A DNA stretch of 64,000 nucleotides from Pandoraea terrigena (GTDB taxonomy: Bacteria; Pseudomonadota; Gammaproteobacteria; Burkholderiales; Burkholderiaceae), in contig NZ_CABPRU010000016.1 in NCBI RefSeq assembly GCF_902459705.1, forward strand, positions 1-64,000, read 5' to 3'. The notes below the pieces were generated by a model. It was not told where the DNA came from and searched no databases. It worked only from the letters and a program-made list of their open reading frames with translations. Below are positions 26,248-36,773 of the stretch, one piece after another; position 1 is the stretch's first letter, and the number at the start of each line of letters is the position of its first letter. The position numbers and the translations under genes are program-made.

Positions 26248-27119
26248 TACTTTTCCTGTTGCTTGGCCCAGTCCGTGCGCGCCTGGCTGGTGCGCGCGAA
26301 CACGGCCTCGAGAGCGGCGCCGTCACCGGCGTCGATCAATTGACGCAGCGCACCGAGCGTCGCGACGTAGCCATCGAGTTCCGCAAGCAGCGCCTCGCGA
26401 TTGGCCACACAAATGTCGCGCCACATTTCCGGATTGGAGGCGGCGATGCGGGTGAAATCGCGAAAACCACCGCCCGCGAAACCGAATTTCGACGCGGCGT
26501 CAGGGGCTTCGAGAATCTGCGCAATGAGCGCGTATGACAGCACGTGTGGCAGGTGGCTCACCGACGCGAATACGCGATCGTGCTGCGTCTCGGACATTTC
26601 CGACACGCGTGCGCCCGCCGCCTCCCACATGGCGCGCACGCGTGCGACGTCCACTTGGCGATTGTTTGCCTGCGGACAAAGCACCACGCGACGGTCGCGA
26701 TACAAATCGGCTTTCGCGGCATCCACACCGGACAGTTCCGCCCCCGCAATGGGGTGCCCCGGCACGAAGCGCCAGACGTCGTCGCCCAGCGCCGCCCTGG
26801 CGGCGGTCACGGCATCCGTCTTGGTACTGCCCGCGTCGGTCACGATCGTATCGCCGCCAAGAAACGGACGCATCGCGGCAAGCAACGCGGGCGTTTGCGC
26901 CACCGGCGCGGCAAGCACGACGATATCGGCACCGGCCACAGCCTCGGCCATCGACACGGCCGCGCGGTCGATCACGCCAAGTTCGCACGCCCGCGCCAGC
27001 GACGCCTCGCTGCGCCCGACGCCCACGACTTCCTTCACGGCGCCCGCCGCCTTGAGCGCGCGCGAGAGCGAGCCGCCAATCAGGCCAACGCCGCAGATGA
27101 CGAGTTTGTTCAGACTCAT
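26247..27119 (-). CDS. tyrA: Prephenate dehydrogenase
   Basis: A 290-residue NAD(P)-dependent enzyme that oxidatively decarboxylates prephenate to 4-hydroxyphenylpyruvate for tyrosine. The Rossmann motif [11 protein letters not shown] is at 8-18, followed by [10 protein letters not shown], the HPIAGAE substrate block and [13 protein letters not shown]. It is a stand-alone dehydrogenase without chorismate mutase or ACT domains, unlike E. coli TyrA. It starts 21 bases after pheA; in Burkholderia a hisC gene usually lies between them, and it is absent here. Confidence 0.94.
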   Translation of the reverse strand: MSLNKLVICGVGLIGGSLSRALKAAGAVKEVVGVGRSEASLARACELGVIDRAAVSMAEAVAGADIVVLAAPVAQTPALLAAMRPFLGGDTIVTDAGSTKTDAVTAARAALGDDVWRFVPGHPIAGAELSGVDAAKADLYRDRRVVLCPQANNRQVDVARVRAMWEAAGARVSEMSETQHDRVFASVSHLPHVLSYALIAQILEAPDAASKFGFAGGGFRDFTRIAASNPEMWRDICVANREALLAELDGYVATLGALRQLIDAGDGAALEAVFARTSQARTDWAKQQEK

Positions 27120-27140
27120 GGTGTATCGCCCACCACCGCG

Positions 27141-28223
27141 TTATGCGGAGCGCGGGTATGACCCGAGCACCTTGCAATAGGCCGCGTTCTGGCGAAGCGC
27201 ATCCAGCGCCTTGGCGACATTGAGGTCGTCGCGATGGCCTTCGAAATCGACGTAGAAGTAGTACTCCCACGCACCGCTCTTGGCCGGACGCGATTCGAAA
27301 CGTGTCATCGACACACCATTGTTCGCGAGCGGTTCGAGCAGCGCCACCACGGCGCCCGCGCGATTCGGCACCGAGAGAATCAGCGACGTCTGATCGTGGC
27401 CGCTCGGCGCCGGGTCCTGCGTGCCGACGACGACGAAACGCGTACGGTTGTGCGGATCGTCCTGTACATGCGCGTAGGCGACTTGCAGTCCGTACTGGGT
27501 CGCGGCGGACTCGCCGGCAATCGCGGCAATGGTCGGGTCGGCCGCGGCCATGCGCGCCGCCTCGGCATTGCTCGACACCGCCTGGCGCTCCAGCCGCGGG
27601 AAGTGCGCCGTGAGCCAGTGCTGGCATTGGGCGAGCGACTGCGCATGCGAGCAGATACGCGTCACACCATCGAGCGTGCCCGTCAGCGACATCAGATTGT
27701 GATGAATCGGCAAGGCCACTTCGCCGCTGATGGTCAACGGACTCTGCAGCAGGAGATCCAGCGTGCGCGATACGACGCCTTCGGTCGAATTTTCCACCGG
27801 CACGACACCAAAGTCCGCGCTGCCGGCCTCGACCGCGCGGAACACCTCGTCGAGCGACGGGCACGGCAAGCCCTTCACACTTTGACCGAAGTAGGTGAAT
27901 GCCGCTTGTTCGCTATAGGTGCCGGCCGGCCCCAGGTAGGCGACGGTCATGACCTTCTCCAGCGCGCGGCTGGCCGACATGATCTCGCGCCAGATCGACG
28001 CCAGGTTGTCACCATACAGCGGGCCATCGTTGGTTTGTTGCAGGCGCGAAATCACCTGCAACTCGCGCTCGGGCCGAAACACCGGCGCGCCGAAACGCTT
28101 CTTGACCTCGCCGACTTCCAGGGCGATGGCCGCGCGCTGATTGAGCAGTTTCAGAAGCTGCGCGTCGATGTCATCGATTTTCTCCCGCAGGGGGCGCAGC
28201 GATGCGTTCAGATCGTCTTCCAT
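27141..28223 (-). CDS. pheA: Bifunctional chorismate mutase / prephenate dehydratase (P-protein)
   Basis: A 360-residue enzyme for phenylalanine synthesis. The chorismate mutase AroQ domain covers about 1-90. Prephenate dehydratase covers about 95-275, starting AYLGPAGTYSEQAA and including GVVPVENSTEGVVSRTLDLL. A C-terminal ACT domain (about 285-360) carries the ESRP feedback block (RFESRPAKS). ATG 28223 (MEDDLNASLRPLREKIDDID) fits homologues of 360 residues; in-frame ATGs at 28241 and 28271 are less likely. It lies 68 bases after serC in the same direction. Confidence 0.93.
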   Translation of the reverse strand: MEDDLNASLRPLREKIDDIDAQLLKLLNQRAAIALEVGEVKKRFGAPVFRPERELQVISRLQQTNDGPLYGDNLASIWREIMSASRALEKVMTVAYLGPAGTYSEQAAFTYFGQSVKGLPCPSLDEVFRAVEAGSADFGVVPVENSTEGVVSRTLDLLLQSPLTISGEVALPIHHNLMSLTGTLDGVTRICSHAQSLAQCQHWLTAHFPRLERQAVSSNAEAARMAAADPTIAAIAGESAATQYGLQVAYAHVQDDPHNRTRFVVVGTQDPAPSGHDQTSLILSVPNRAGAVVALLEPLANNGVSMTRFESRPAKSGAWEYYFYVDFEGHRDDLNVAKALDALRQNAAYCKVLGSYPRSA

Positions 28224-28291
28224 GGAGCGTATTGTCTTCATACGGTGGGACAGGGGCGGGCGCCTCGGCATTGCGATGCCGTTCGCCTTCG

Positions 28292-29404
28292 TCAGCCGTG
28301 GCTGCGCTCGAATTCGCGCAGATAGTCGACCAGCGCCTCGACGCCGGCCAGCGGCATCGCGTTGTAAATCGAGGCGCGCATGCCGCCCACGGACTTGTGG
28401 CCCTTGAGTTGCAGCAGGCCGCGCTCACGAGCGCCGGCCAGGAAAGTCTCATTCAATGCGTCGTCGTGCAGGAAAAACGGCACGTTCATACGCGAGCGGC
28501 AATCCTTCGCGACCGGCGTGCGGTAAAAGCCGCTGCTGTCCAGATAGCCATACAGGCATTCGGCCTTGGCTTTGTTCTGCGCCTCCATGGCCGCCAGGCC
28601 ACCCTGGCGCTTTAGCCACTGGAACACCAGACCGGCGATGTAGATCGCATAGGTCGGCGGCGTGTTGTACATCGAGTCGTTCTCGGCGACGATCTTCCAA
28701 TCGAACGCGCTGGGCGTGACCGGCAACGCGCGGCCGAGCAGGTCATCGCGCACGATGACCACCGTCAGCCCCGACGGACCGATATTCTTCTGCGCACCGC
28801 CATACATCACGCCGAACTTCGACACATCCATCGGACGCGAAAGGATGTGCGACGAGACGTCCGCCACGAGCGGCACATTCGGCAGGCCGACGGCGCCCAG
28901 ATCGGGCGTCCAGAAGTACTCGACGCCGTGAATGGTCTCGTTCGTGCAGATATGCACGTAAGCCGGATCCTTCGACATCCGCCACTCGTCCAGCGTCGGC
29001 AATCGGGTGAACCGGTCGGCTTCGGTGCTCGCGGCGATATTGACGTCGCAATACTTGCGCGCCTCCTTTTGCGACTTCACCGACCACGAGCCGGTAACGA
29101 CGTAGTCCGCGGTCCGACGCTCTCCCGCCCGCTCGCCGCCCAGCAGGTTCATCGGGATGAGCGCGTTCTCGGCAAGCGCGCCGCCCTGCATGAACAGGAT
29201 GCGGTAGTTGTCCGGCACGGCAAGCAGCTCACGCAGGTCGGCCTGCGCCTGCGCCAGAATACTCATGAACTCGCGACCGCGATGGCTCATCTCCATCACG
29301 CCCATGCCGGCCCCGTGCCAGTCGAGCATTTCCTCGGCAGCCTGTGCGAGCACCTCGGCAGGCAGCGCCGCCGGACCGGCGGAAAAATTGAAAGCGCGCG
29401 TCAT
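28292..29404 (-). CDS. serC: Phosphoserine aminotransferase
   Basis: A 370-residue class V PLP aminotransferase for serine (and pyridoxal) synthesis, converting 3-phosphohydroxypyruvate and glutamate to phosphoserine. The PLP lysine is Lys206 in [12 protein letters not shown]. The N-terminal [11 protein letters not shown] and MEMSHRG blocks are diagnostic. The ribosome site before ATG 29404 is poor, and a strong hairpin with a T-run ends about 20 bases before it, suggesting a controlled 5' leader. It heads the serC-pheA-tyrA-aroA string. Confidence 0.95.
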   Translation of the reverse strand: MTRAFNFSAGPAALPAEVLAQAAEEMLDWHGAGMGVMEMSHRGREFMSILAQAQADLRELLAVPDNYRILFMQGGALAENALIPMNLLGGERAGERRTADYVVTGSWSVKSQKEARKYCDVNIAASTEADRFTRLPTLDEWRMSKDPAYVHICTNETIHGVEYFWTPDLGAVGLPNVPLVADVSSHILSRPMDVSKFGVMYGGAQKNIGPSGLTVVIVRDDLLGRALPVTPSAFDWKIVAENDSMYNTPPTYAIYIAGLVFQWLKRQGGLAAMEAQNKAKAECLYGYLDSSGFYRTPVAKDCRSRMNVPFFLHDDALNETFLAGARERGLLQLKGHKSVGGMRASIYNAMPLAGVEALVDYLREFERSHG

Positions 29405-29421
29405 AATCGTTTTGCCGCATT

Positions 29422-29472
29422 AAAAGTGAAACGCAAGCCGGCGGACAGGGACCCGTGCGGCTTGCGTTTCAC
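29422..29472 (-). terminator. Hairpin with T-run just upstream of serC (terminator or attenuator)
   Basis: A perfect 15-base inverted repeat (29426-29440 with 29458-29472) and a 17-base loop; on the minus strand it is followed by TTTTAAT and, 18 bases later, by the serC ATG. The DUF2059 gene upstream has its own terminator, so this one may attenuate serC or set the 5' end of its mRNA. Confidence 0.6.
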
Positions 29473-29623
29473 ATCTGGCGATGAATTCGGTTGCGCGGCG
29501 ACAGCAAAGACCCACTATACCGCCAGTTGCCCCCCCACGTACGGGGGTCCACCGCAATTCCGCCGCAGGATGAAGGCTTTACCGGAAAATTCCGAGCGGA
29601 AGCTGCCGATTTACGCCATCCAT

Positions 29624-29661
29624 GCAAAATGGCCGTTTGCGATCACTCGCAAACGGCCATT
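29624..29661 (-). terminator. Intrinsic terminator after the DUF2059 gene
   Basis: A 14-base perfect stem (29628-29641 with 29648-29661) and a 6-base loop, followed on the minus strand by TTTTG. It lies 31 bases after the DUF2059 stop codon. Confidence 0.8.
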
Positions 29662-29692
29662 ATCGGTCAATCTCGGCAGAACCGGCCGAAAT

Positions 29693-30280
29693 TTACTTCT
29701 TGGCCGGTGCCTTCGGTGCCGATTTGGCAGCGGTGGCGATCTCGGCGTCGGCCTGCTTGCTGGTCGCGTCGATCGCTTGCGGCATGTACTTCTGCATCAA
29801 GCCGCCAACGACTTCCTGGCCGACCTGATCCTGCACCTTGATGTACTTCTGGCCGACCGCGCTCTTGTAGAACGCCGTCAGACCCTTGATTTCGTCGGTG
29901 GTGTAGTACTTGCCGTAAGCCGCATATTGGGCTTGGACAGCATCGTTCTTGAACGCGTCGGAAACGAAGACCTTGCCGGCGCCTTCGACGAGCTTCGGCA
30001 CGGAGTGGTCTTGCAGCGTCGGCACGATGGCCTGCTTCTGCGCATTGCTCAACGTCTTGTTCGCTTCCAGTTGACGCGAGAGCACTTGCGGGGCCAATTG
30101 CTTGGCTTGCGCCTGGGCGCCGTCACCGATGGCGGCGACGAGCTTGTTCGCGTCAATGGCGTCGAGCAGGTCCTTGATGGCGGCCTTCTTGTCGGCGTCG
30201 ATCGGGGCGCTCTGTTGAGCCATCGCCATTGCCGGCGCTGCGAGCAGCAGCCACATCCACTTCTTGACGTTATGTTGCAT
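29693..30280 (-). CDS. DUF2059 domain-containing secreted protein
   Basis: A 195-residue exported protein. Residues 1-22 form a signal peptide (MWLLLAAPAMAMAQ). A helical DUF2059 domain spans about 90-150, with the typical YYTTDEIKGLTAFYKSAVGQK block. A Lys/Ala-rich C-terminus ends the protein. Its function is unknown; family members are periplasmic. ATG 30280 is chosen because GGAG lies about 11 bases upstream and the signal peptide starts here; a frame extension to 30388 is not supported. It lies between gyrA and serC, 139 bases after gyrA, as in relatives. Confidence 0.85.
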   Translation of the reverse strand: MQHNVKKWMWLLLAAPAMAMAQQSAPIDADKKAAIKDLLDAIDANKLVAAIGDGAQAQAKQLAPQVLSRQLEANKTLSNAQKQAIVPTLQDHSVPKLVEGAGKVFVSDAFKNDAVQAQYAAYGKYYTTDEIKGLTAFYKSAVGQKYIKVQDQVGQEVVGGLMQKYMPQAIDATSKQADAEIATAAKSAPKAPAKK

Positions 30281-30419
30281 AGTAATAGTCACTCCAAAGT
30301 TCGCCGGCTTTGTCCGGCGATAAATAGATGCATCCTCGCCTGGGCACTTCACTGCATCGAGCCAGATTCTACTGACTTTTTGGGGCAATGCACCGGCCGC
30401 TTACATCGAGTTACGCCAG

Positions 30420-33047
<2,628 letters not shown>

Positions 33048-33458
33048 TATTCGTGTCTATCAAACCCTAATCGCGATAGGCGGCTGCCGGCGATATGATC
33101 ATAAGATTCTAACATGCCCGTCATTGGCATCCGAAACGAGCGTGATGCAACGCACTAGACATGTCTGGCATGCCAAAACGACAGACGACAACGACGAATG
33201 AGACGGTTGGCGAGGGGCCTCAAAAGGTGTTGCGCTCAAACCACAACTGCGCCACGACGGGCGGCAAACTTGGGGTTTTGCTCGCGGGTGGCGGAAGCGC
33301 TATGGCAAAATGCCGTGGCATAAGTTAGACATTATTCGAAGTGCATGGGTCATGCTTTGGCGCAATTGCCGATGTTATACTTCGAGCGATGTAAGACTTT
33401 GGTACCGTCGTCTAGGCTCGCAGTAACCCTGCGGTAATCTCATTTCGAGAGGAGAAAT
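33048..33458. other. Divergent intergenic region gyrA / ompA
   Basis: No gene is seen. The ompA side is AT-richer than its surroundings and holds a likely -10 (TATACT at 33376-33381) with no convincing -35 at 17 bases. The gyrA side shows no clear -35/-10 pair. Supercoiling control of gyrA would act here but leaves no readable motif. Confidence 0.5.
33376..33381 (+). promoter_or_regulatory. Probable -10 element of the ompA promoter
   Basis: TATACT lies 78 bases before the ompA ATG in an AT-rich patch. The region 17 bases upstream (TGCTTT) is a poor -35, so the promoter call rests mainly on the -10 and location. Confidence 0.4.
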
Positions 33459-34124
33459 ATGAATAAATTCGCTAAGCTCGCGATCGTTGCAGCTACCGCA
33501 GTGATGGCTGCTTCGGCTATGGCTCAAAATTATGTCCAGACCGCTCCGGGTCCGATCGCGGCCTCGAAACAAGCTGTCAACGACAACTGGGTTAACGGCA
33601 GCGGCGAGTGGGTTTGGAAGAACGGCTCGGATGAACTGTGCTGGCGCGATGCCTACTGGACCCCGGCCACGGCCAATGCCAAGTGCGACGGCTCGATCAT
33701 CGCCCAGGCACCGGCTCCGGCACCGGCTCCGGTTCCGGCAGCTCCGGTCTCGCAGAAGGTGACGTACCAAGCCGACGCCCTGTTCGATTTCGACAAGGCC
33801 ATCCTGAAGCCGGAAGGCAAGGCCAAGCTGGACGACCTGGCTGGCAAGGTTCGAGCACTGAACCTGGAAGTCGTGGTTGCCACGGGCTACACCGACCGTA
33901 TCGGTTCGGACAAGTACAACGACCGTCTGTCGCTGCGTCGCGCTCAAGCTGTGAAGGCCTACCTGGTCAGCAAGGGCGTCGAAGCCAACCGTGTCTACAC
34001 GGAAGGCAAGGGCAAGCGCAACCCGGTCACGACCGGTTGCAACCAGAAGAACCGCGGTCAGCTGATCAAGTGCCTGGCACCGGATCGCCGCGTGGAAGTC
34101 GAAGTCGTCGGCACGAACAAGTAA
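33459..34124 (+). CDS. ompA: OmpA family outer-membrane protein
   Basis: A 221-residue protein. The signal peptide is 1-22 (ASAMA before QNYVQ). Residues 23-85 hold a short segment with CWRD and a later Cys (NAKCDG). A proline hinge of Ala-Pro repeats is at about 83-96. An OmpA-C (MotB-like) peptidoglycan-binding domain is at about 103-215, with TGYTDRIGSDKYNDRLSLRR carrying the diaminopimelate-binding Asp and Arg. There is no eight-stranded barrel, so it is anchored differently from E. coli OmpA. A strong AGGAGA site precedes the ATG. Codon use (AAG, GGT, CGT) looks tuned for high expression. Confidence 0.93.
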   Translation: MNKFAKLAIVAATAVMAASAMAQNYVQTAPGPIAASKQAVNDNWVNGSGEWVWKNGSDELCWRDAYWTPATANAKCDGSIIAQAPAPAPAPVPAAPVSQKVTYQADALFDFDKAILKPEGKAKLDDLAGKVRALNLEVVVATGYTDRIGSDKYNDRLSLRRAQAVKAYLVSKGVEANRVYTEGKGKRNPVTTGCNQKNRGQLIKCLAPDRRVEVEVVGTNK

Positions 34125-34142
34125 TAAGGTTCACCGACTACG

Positions 34143-34170
34143 AAAACCCCGCCTTGGCGGGGTTTTTTTT
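34143..34170 (+). terminator. Intrinsic terminator of ompA
   Basis: An 11-base stem (34143-34153 with 34156-34166), a 2-base loop and a run of eight T (34163-34170), 18 bases past the ompA stop. This is the textbook form and the strongest terminator in the window. Confidence 0.93.
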
Positions 34171-34217
34171 CGCCTGCCGCGACCGAATCCGCCGCCCTGC
34201 CCTGGCGACGGGTAACG

Positions 34218-35006
34218 TCAGGCCTCGCTGCCCAGTTGCGGATATTGTCGCCTCACCATGAAGGTCAACAGCGCCTTGACCGGGCGGTCACGCCACCACG
34301 ATCCAGTTTCCAGCGGTTTGAACATCATGCGCGTGGCCGCCTCGACAGGCATGTACTGTTTCATGACATCCCCCGACATGGCGAGGAACGCGCCCCAGGT
34401 CATCGTCTCGAACGGCGGCGGGGTTCGCCAGAATCGATTGAGCGGCTCGAACGCGAAGGCAATGTCCTCGTCGCGCACCAGTTCACTGCGCGCCACCATG
34501 GTCCTCAACCGCCGGATCACCCCGCGCCGCTCCACCGCGTTGTACCGGTCGAACGTCCTGCGGAAATAGCGATAGTGGCCGACCTCCTCGTTGCTCAGCT
34601 TGTGCATCATCTGCTTGAGTTCCTCGACCGGCATATAGGATTCCAGGCAGCGATAGATCATGGCCGTTTGCGTCTCGGTGACGCAGCGTGAGAGCGCCTC
34701 GAGCGCCAGTGACGGCCGCATGTACTGCACGTCGCAGCGCGGCTTGTAGCGTGCCAGAAAGGCGTCATAAGCCGGCGCCCAGTCGAATTCGGGCCACACG
34801 CGCGCGATGTAGTCCTTGGCAAGACGCCCGTGCTCGACCTCCTCGGGCAGCCAGGTATCGCGCAGCCACGTTCTCATCTCATCATCGTCGCCATACATCT
34901 GGTTGAGCGTGGAGACGAACTCCGGCACGCTGGTCTCGATGAACGACACCGTGGCAAGGGAATAGAAGATGAACGCATTGGTTCGAACAGACGGCTCTGC
35001 TGCCAT
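34218..35006 (-). CDS. Ferritin-like di-iron protein of unknown function
   Basis: A 262-residue protein without a signal peptide. It carries the full carboxylate-bridged di-iron set of a four-helix bundle: Glu24 (VSFIETS), ExxH at 56-59 (EEVEHGR), Glu111 (CVTETQT) and ExxH at 141-144 (EEVGHYR). The order and spacing fit the ferritin-like superfamily near acyl-ACP desaturase and AurF/R2-like oxygenases rather than ferritin itself. The substrate is unknown. The start ATG 35006 follows AGGAGAG; the frame extends upstream without support. It converges on ompA and is divergent from the EVE-domain gene. Confidence 0.75.
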   Translation of the reverse strand: MAAEPSVRTNAFIFYSLATVSFIETSVPEFVSTLNQMYGDDDEMRTWLRDTWLPEEVEHGRLAKDYIARVWPEFDWAPAYDAFLARYKPRCDVQYMRPSLALEALSRCVTETQTAMIYRCLESYMPVEELKQMMHKLSNEEVGHYRYFRRTFDRYNAVERRGVIRRLRTMVARSELVRDEDIAFAFEPLNRFWRTPPPFETMTWGAFLAMSGDVMKQYMPVEAATRMMFKPLETGSWWRDRPVKALLTFMVRRQYPQLGSEA

Positions 35007-35169
35007 GACACACTCTCCTATCGGCATAGGGGGGGTTGAACATGCATCGCTCAGGCACGGACGCGCGACCGGTGTGAATGGCGGATTGACGAGCCCGTGC
35101 CGCGCCGCACCCTGCGGTATCGGACAGGCGACGCGTCCAGCCATTCACATCAAACGCCACACGACGATC

Positions 35170-35233
35170 ACAAATGCATAGTATAGGATTTGGCCAACAC
35201 TCACAGCACGGCAAACTTCCGTTACAAATGCAT
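35170..35233. repeat. Direct repeats ACAAATGCAT in the divergent promoter region
   Basis: The 10-mer ACAAATGCAT occurs at 35170-35179 and again at 35224-35233, 54 bases apart, in the AT-rich gap between the di-iron gene (minus) and the EVE-domain gene (plus). It could be a paired regulator site. No other copy was noticed nearby. Confidence 0.4.
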
Positions 35234-35295
35234 CGAATTCCGGATAATTTGAGCGATGTTTGCCCCCATTACATTAATTTTGACGCTAGAACGGC

Positions 35296-35766
35296 ATGAC
35301 ACAACGTTACTGGTTGATGAAATCCGAACCCGAGGAGGCGAGCATCGACGATCTCGCCAGCGCGAAGCACCAGACCCTGGCATGGACCGGCGTGCGCAAC
35401 TACCAGGCGCGAAACTTCATGCGCGACGAGATGCACGAGGGCGATGGCGTGCTCTTCTATCATTCGAGCTGTGCGGTGCCGGGTATCGCCGGACTCGCGA
35501 CGGTGGCGTCGACGCCCTATCCCGATCCTACCCAGTTCGACCCCAAGAGTCCCTATTTCGATCCCAAGTCAACGCCTGAATCGCCGCGCTGGCTGCTGGT
35601 CGACGTCAAGCTGGATCGCAAGACGCGTCTCGTGCCGCTCACGGAAATGCGCCAGATGGCCGAACTGGACGGCATGCAGGTCCTCGCACGCGGCAACCGT
35701 CTCTCGATCACCCCCGTGTCGCCCAAACACTGGAAGTTCATCACCCAGCATTTAGTTGAGGCCTGA
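35296..35766 (+). CDS. EVE domain-containing protein
   Basis: A 156-residue single-domain protein of the EVE (PUA-like) family, close to thymocyte nuclear protein 1 homologues. Family blocks are YWLMKSEPEEASIDDL (5-20), WTGVRNYQARNFMRDEM (30-46) and GDGVLFYHSSCAVPGIAGLA (48-68). The fold binds modified bases in DNA or RNA in known cases. It is often a lone gene in beta-proteobacteria. The ribosome site is weak; the start is fixed by family similarity to residue 1. It is divergent from the di-iron gene. Confidence 0.9.
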   Translation: MTQRYWLMKSEPEEASIDDLASAKHQTLAWTGVRNYQARNFMRDEMHEGDGVLFYHSSCAVPGIAGLATVASTPYPDPTQFDPKSPYFDPKSTPESPRWLLVDVKLDRKTRLVPLTEMRQMAELDGMQVLARGNRLSITPVSPKHWKFITQHLVEA

Positions 35767-35954
35767 AGGTGCCGGGGGAACCAACCTTGTTGCGATCGCG
35801 TCAGTATCAGGTTGCCGACACGCGCATAGGCTGTCCCCCGTTGGGGCATGCCGTTCCGCCATTTCGCGGGCGACATGTCGCGAAGGCCGTGCGGGCGACC
35901 GGTCAAAACGTTCGCCGCGCACAGGCGAACACACACTCGAAAAAGGACAACACG

Positions 35955-36662
35955 ATGCGCAAATCCCTCGCCGCGGCGCTGCTGATCGCCACCGCCGCCA
36001 ATGCCGCCTACGCCCAGCCGGGTGACGATGCCAACCGCCAGGTCTCGGGTGTGCTGGGCCTCGAAGCCCACGCCACGAAGGAAGTCGAGCAGGACACCGT
36101 GCACATCACGATGTCCGCGCAGGAGCAAGGCGCGGATGCCGCGACCGTGTCGCGCAACCTCACGCAAAAGGCCAACAGCGCGATGTCCGTGGCCAAGGGC
36201 CAGAATGCCGTGCAGGTGCAGACCGGCAGCGTCTCGCTCTATCCGACGACCAACCGCGACGGCAAGATCACCGCGTGGCGAGGCCGCACCGAACTGCAAA
36301 TGACGTCGAAGGACTTTGGGGCCGCATCGCGCCTCGCGAGCCAGATCTCGAACCAGATGCAGATGGACGGTGTGTCGTTCTCGCTCTCGCGTGAAGCGCA
36401 GGAAAAGACGCAGGCCGAGCTGACACAGCAGGCCATCCAGGCGTTCCGCGATCAGGCGCAGAGCAACACAAAGGCCTTCGGCTACAGCAGCTACACGATC
36501 CGCCAGGTGCAGGTTGGCGCGAATGCGCCGATGATGCCGCGTCCGTATGCGATGAAGGCGATGACCATGAGCGCCGCCGCCGACGCCGCGCCGCCAATGC
36601 AGCTCGAAGGTGGCAAAACGCAAGTGACCGTGACGGTCTCGGGCACCGTGCAGATGAAGTAA
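35955..36662 (+). CDS. SIMPL domain-containing periplasmic protein
   Basis: A 235-residue exported protein: a signal peptide at 1-21 (AAYAQ), then the SIMPL (DUF541, BP26/OMP28) fold from about 35 to the end. The block GVLGLEAHATKEVEQDTVHITMSA opens the domain and GGKTQVTVTVSGTVQMK closes it. Relatives (YggE, BP26) form ring-shaped oligomers in the periplasm and are linked to oxidative-stress tolerance. ATG 35955 with AAAGGAC before it gives the signal peptide; the upstream frame to 35769 is not supported. Confidence 0.88.
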   Translation: MRKSLAAALLIATAANAAYAQPGDDANRQVSGVLGLEAHATKEVEQDTVHITMSAQEQGADAATVSRNLTQKANSAMSVAKGQNAVQVQTGSVSLYPTTNRDGKITAWRGRTELQMTSKDFGAASRLASQISNQMQMDGVSFSLSREAQEKTQAELTQQAIQAFRDQAQSNTKAFGYSSYTIRQVQVGANAPMMPRPYAMKAMTMSAAADAAPPMQLEGGKTQVTVTVSGTVQMK

Positions 36663-36773
36663 GCCGCACCGCCCGGGGCGCGGGTCTCACGCCGGTCCCC
36701 GGCCCAATGAAAATGCCGCCCCATTCTGAACTGCCCCCGTCGCGCTGGACGGGAAAGTCATGCCGCAAGGCGC

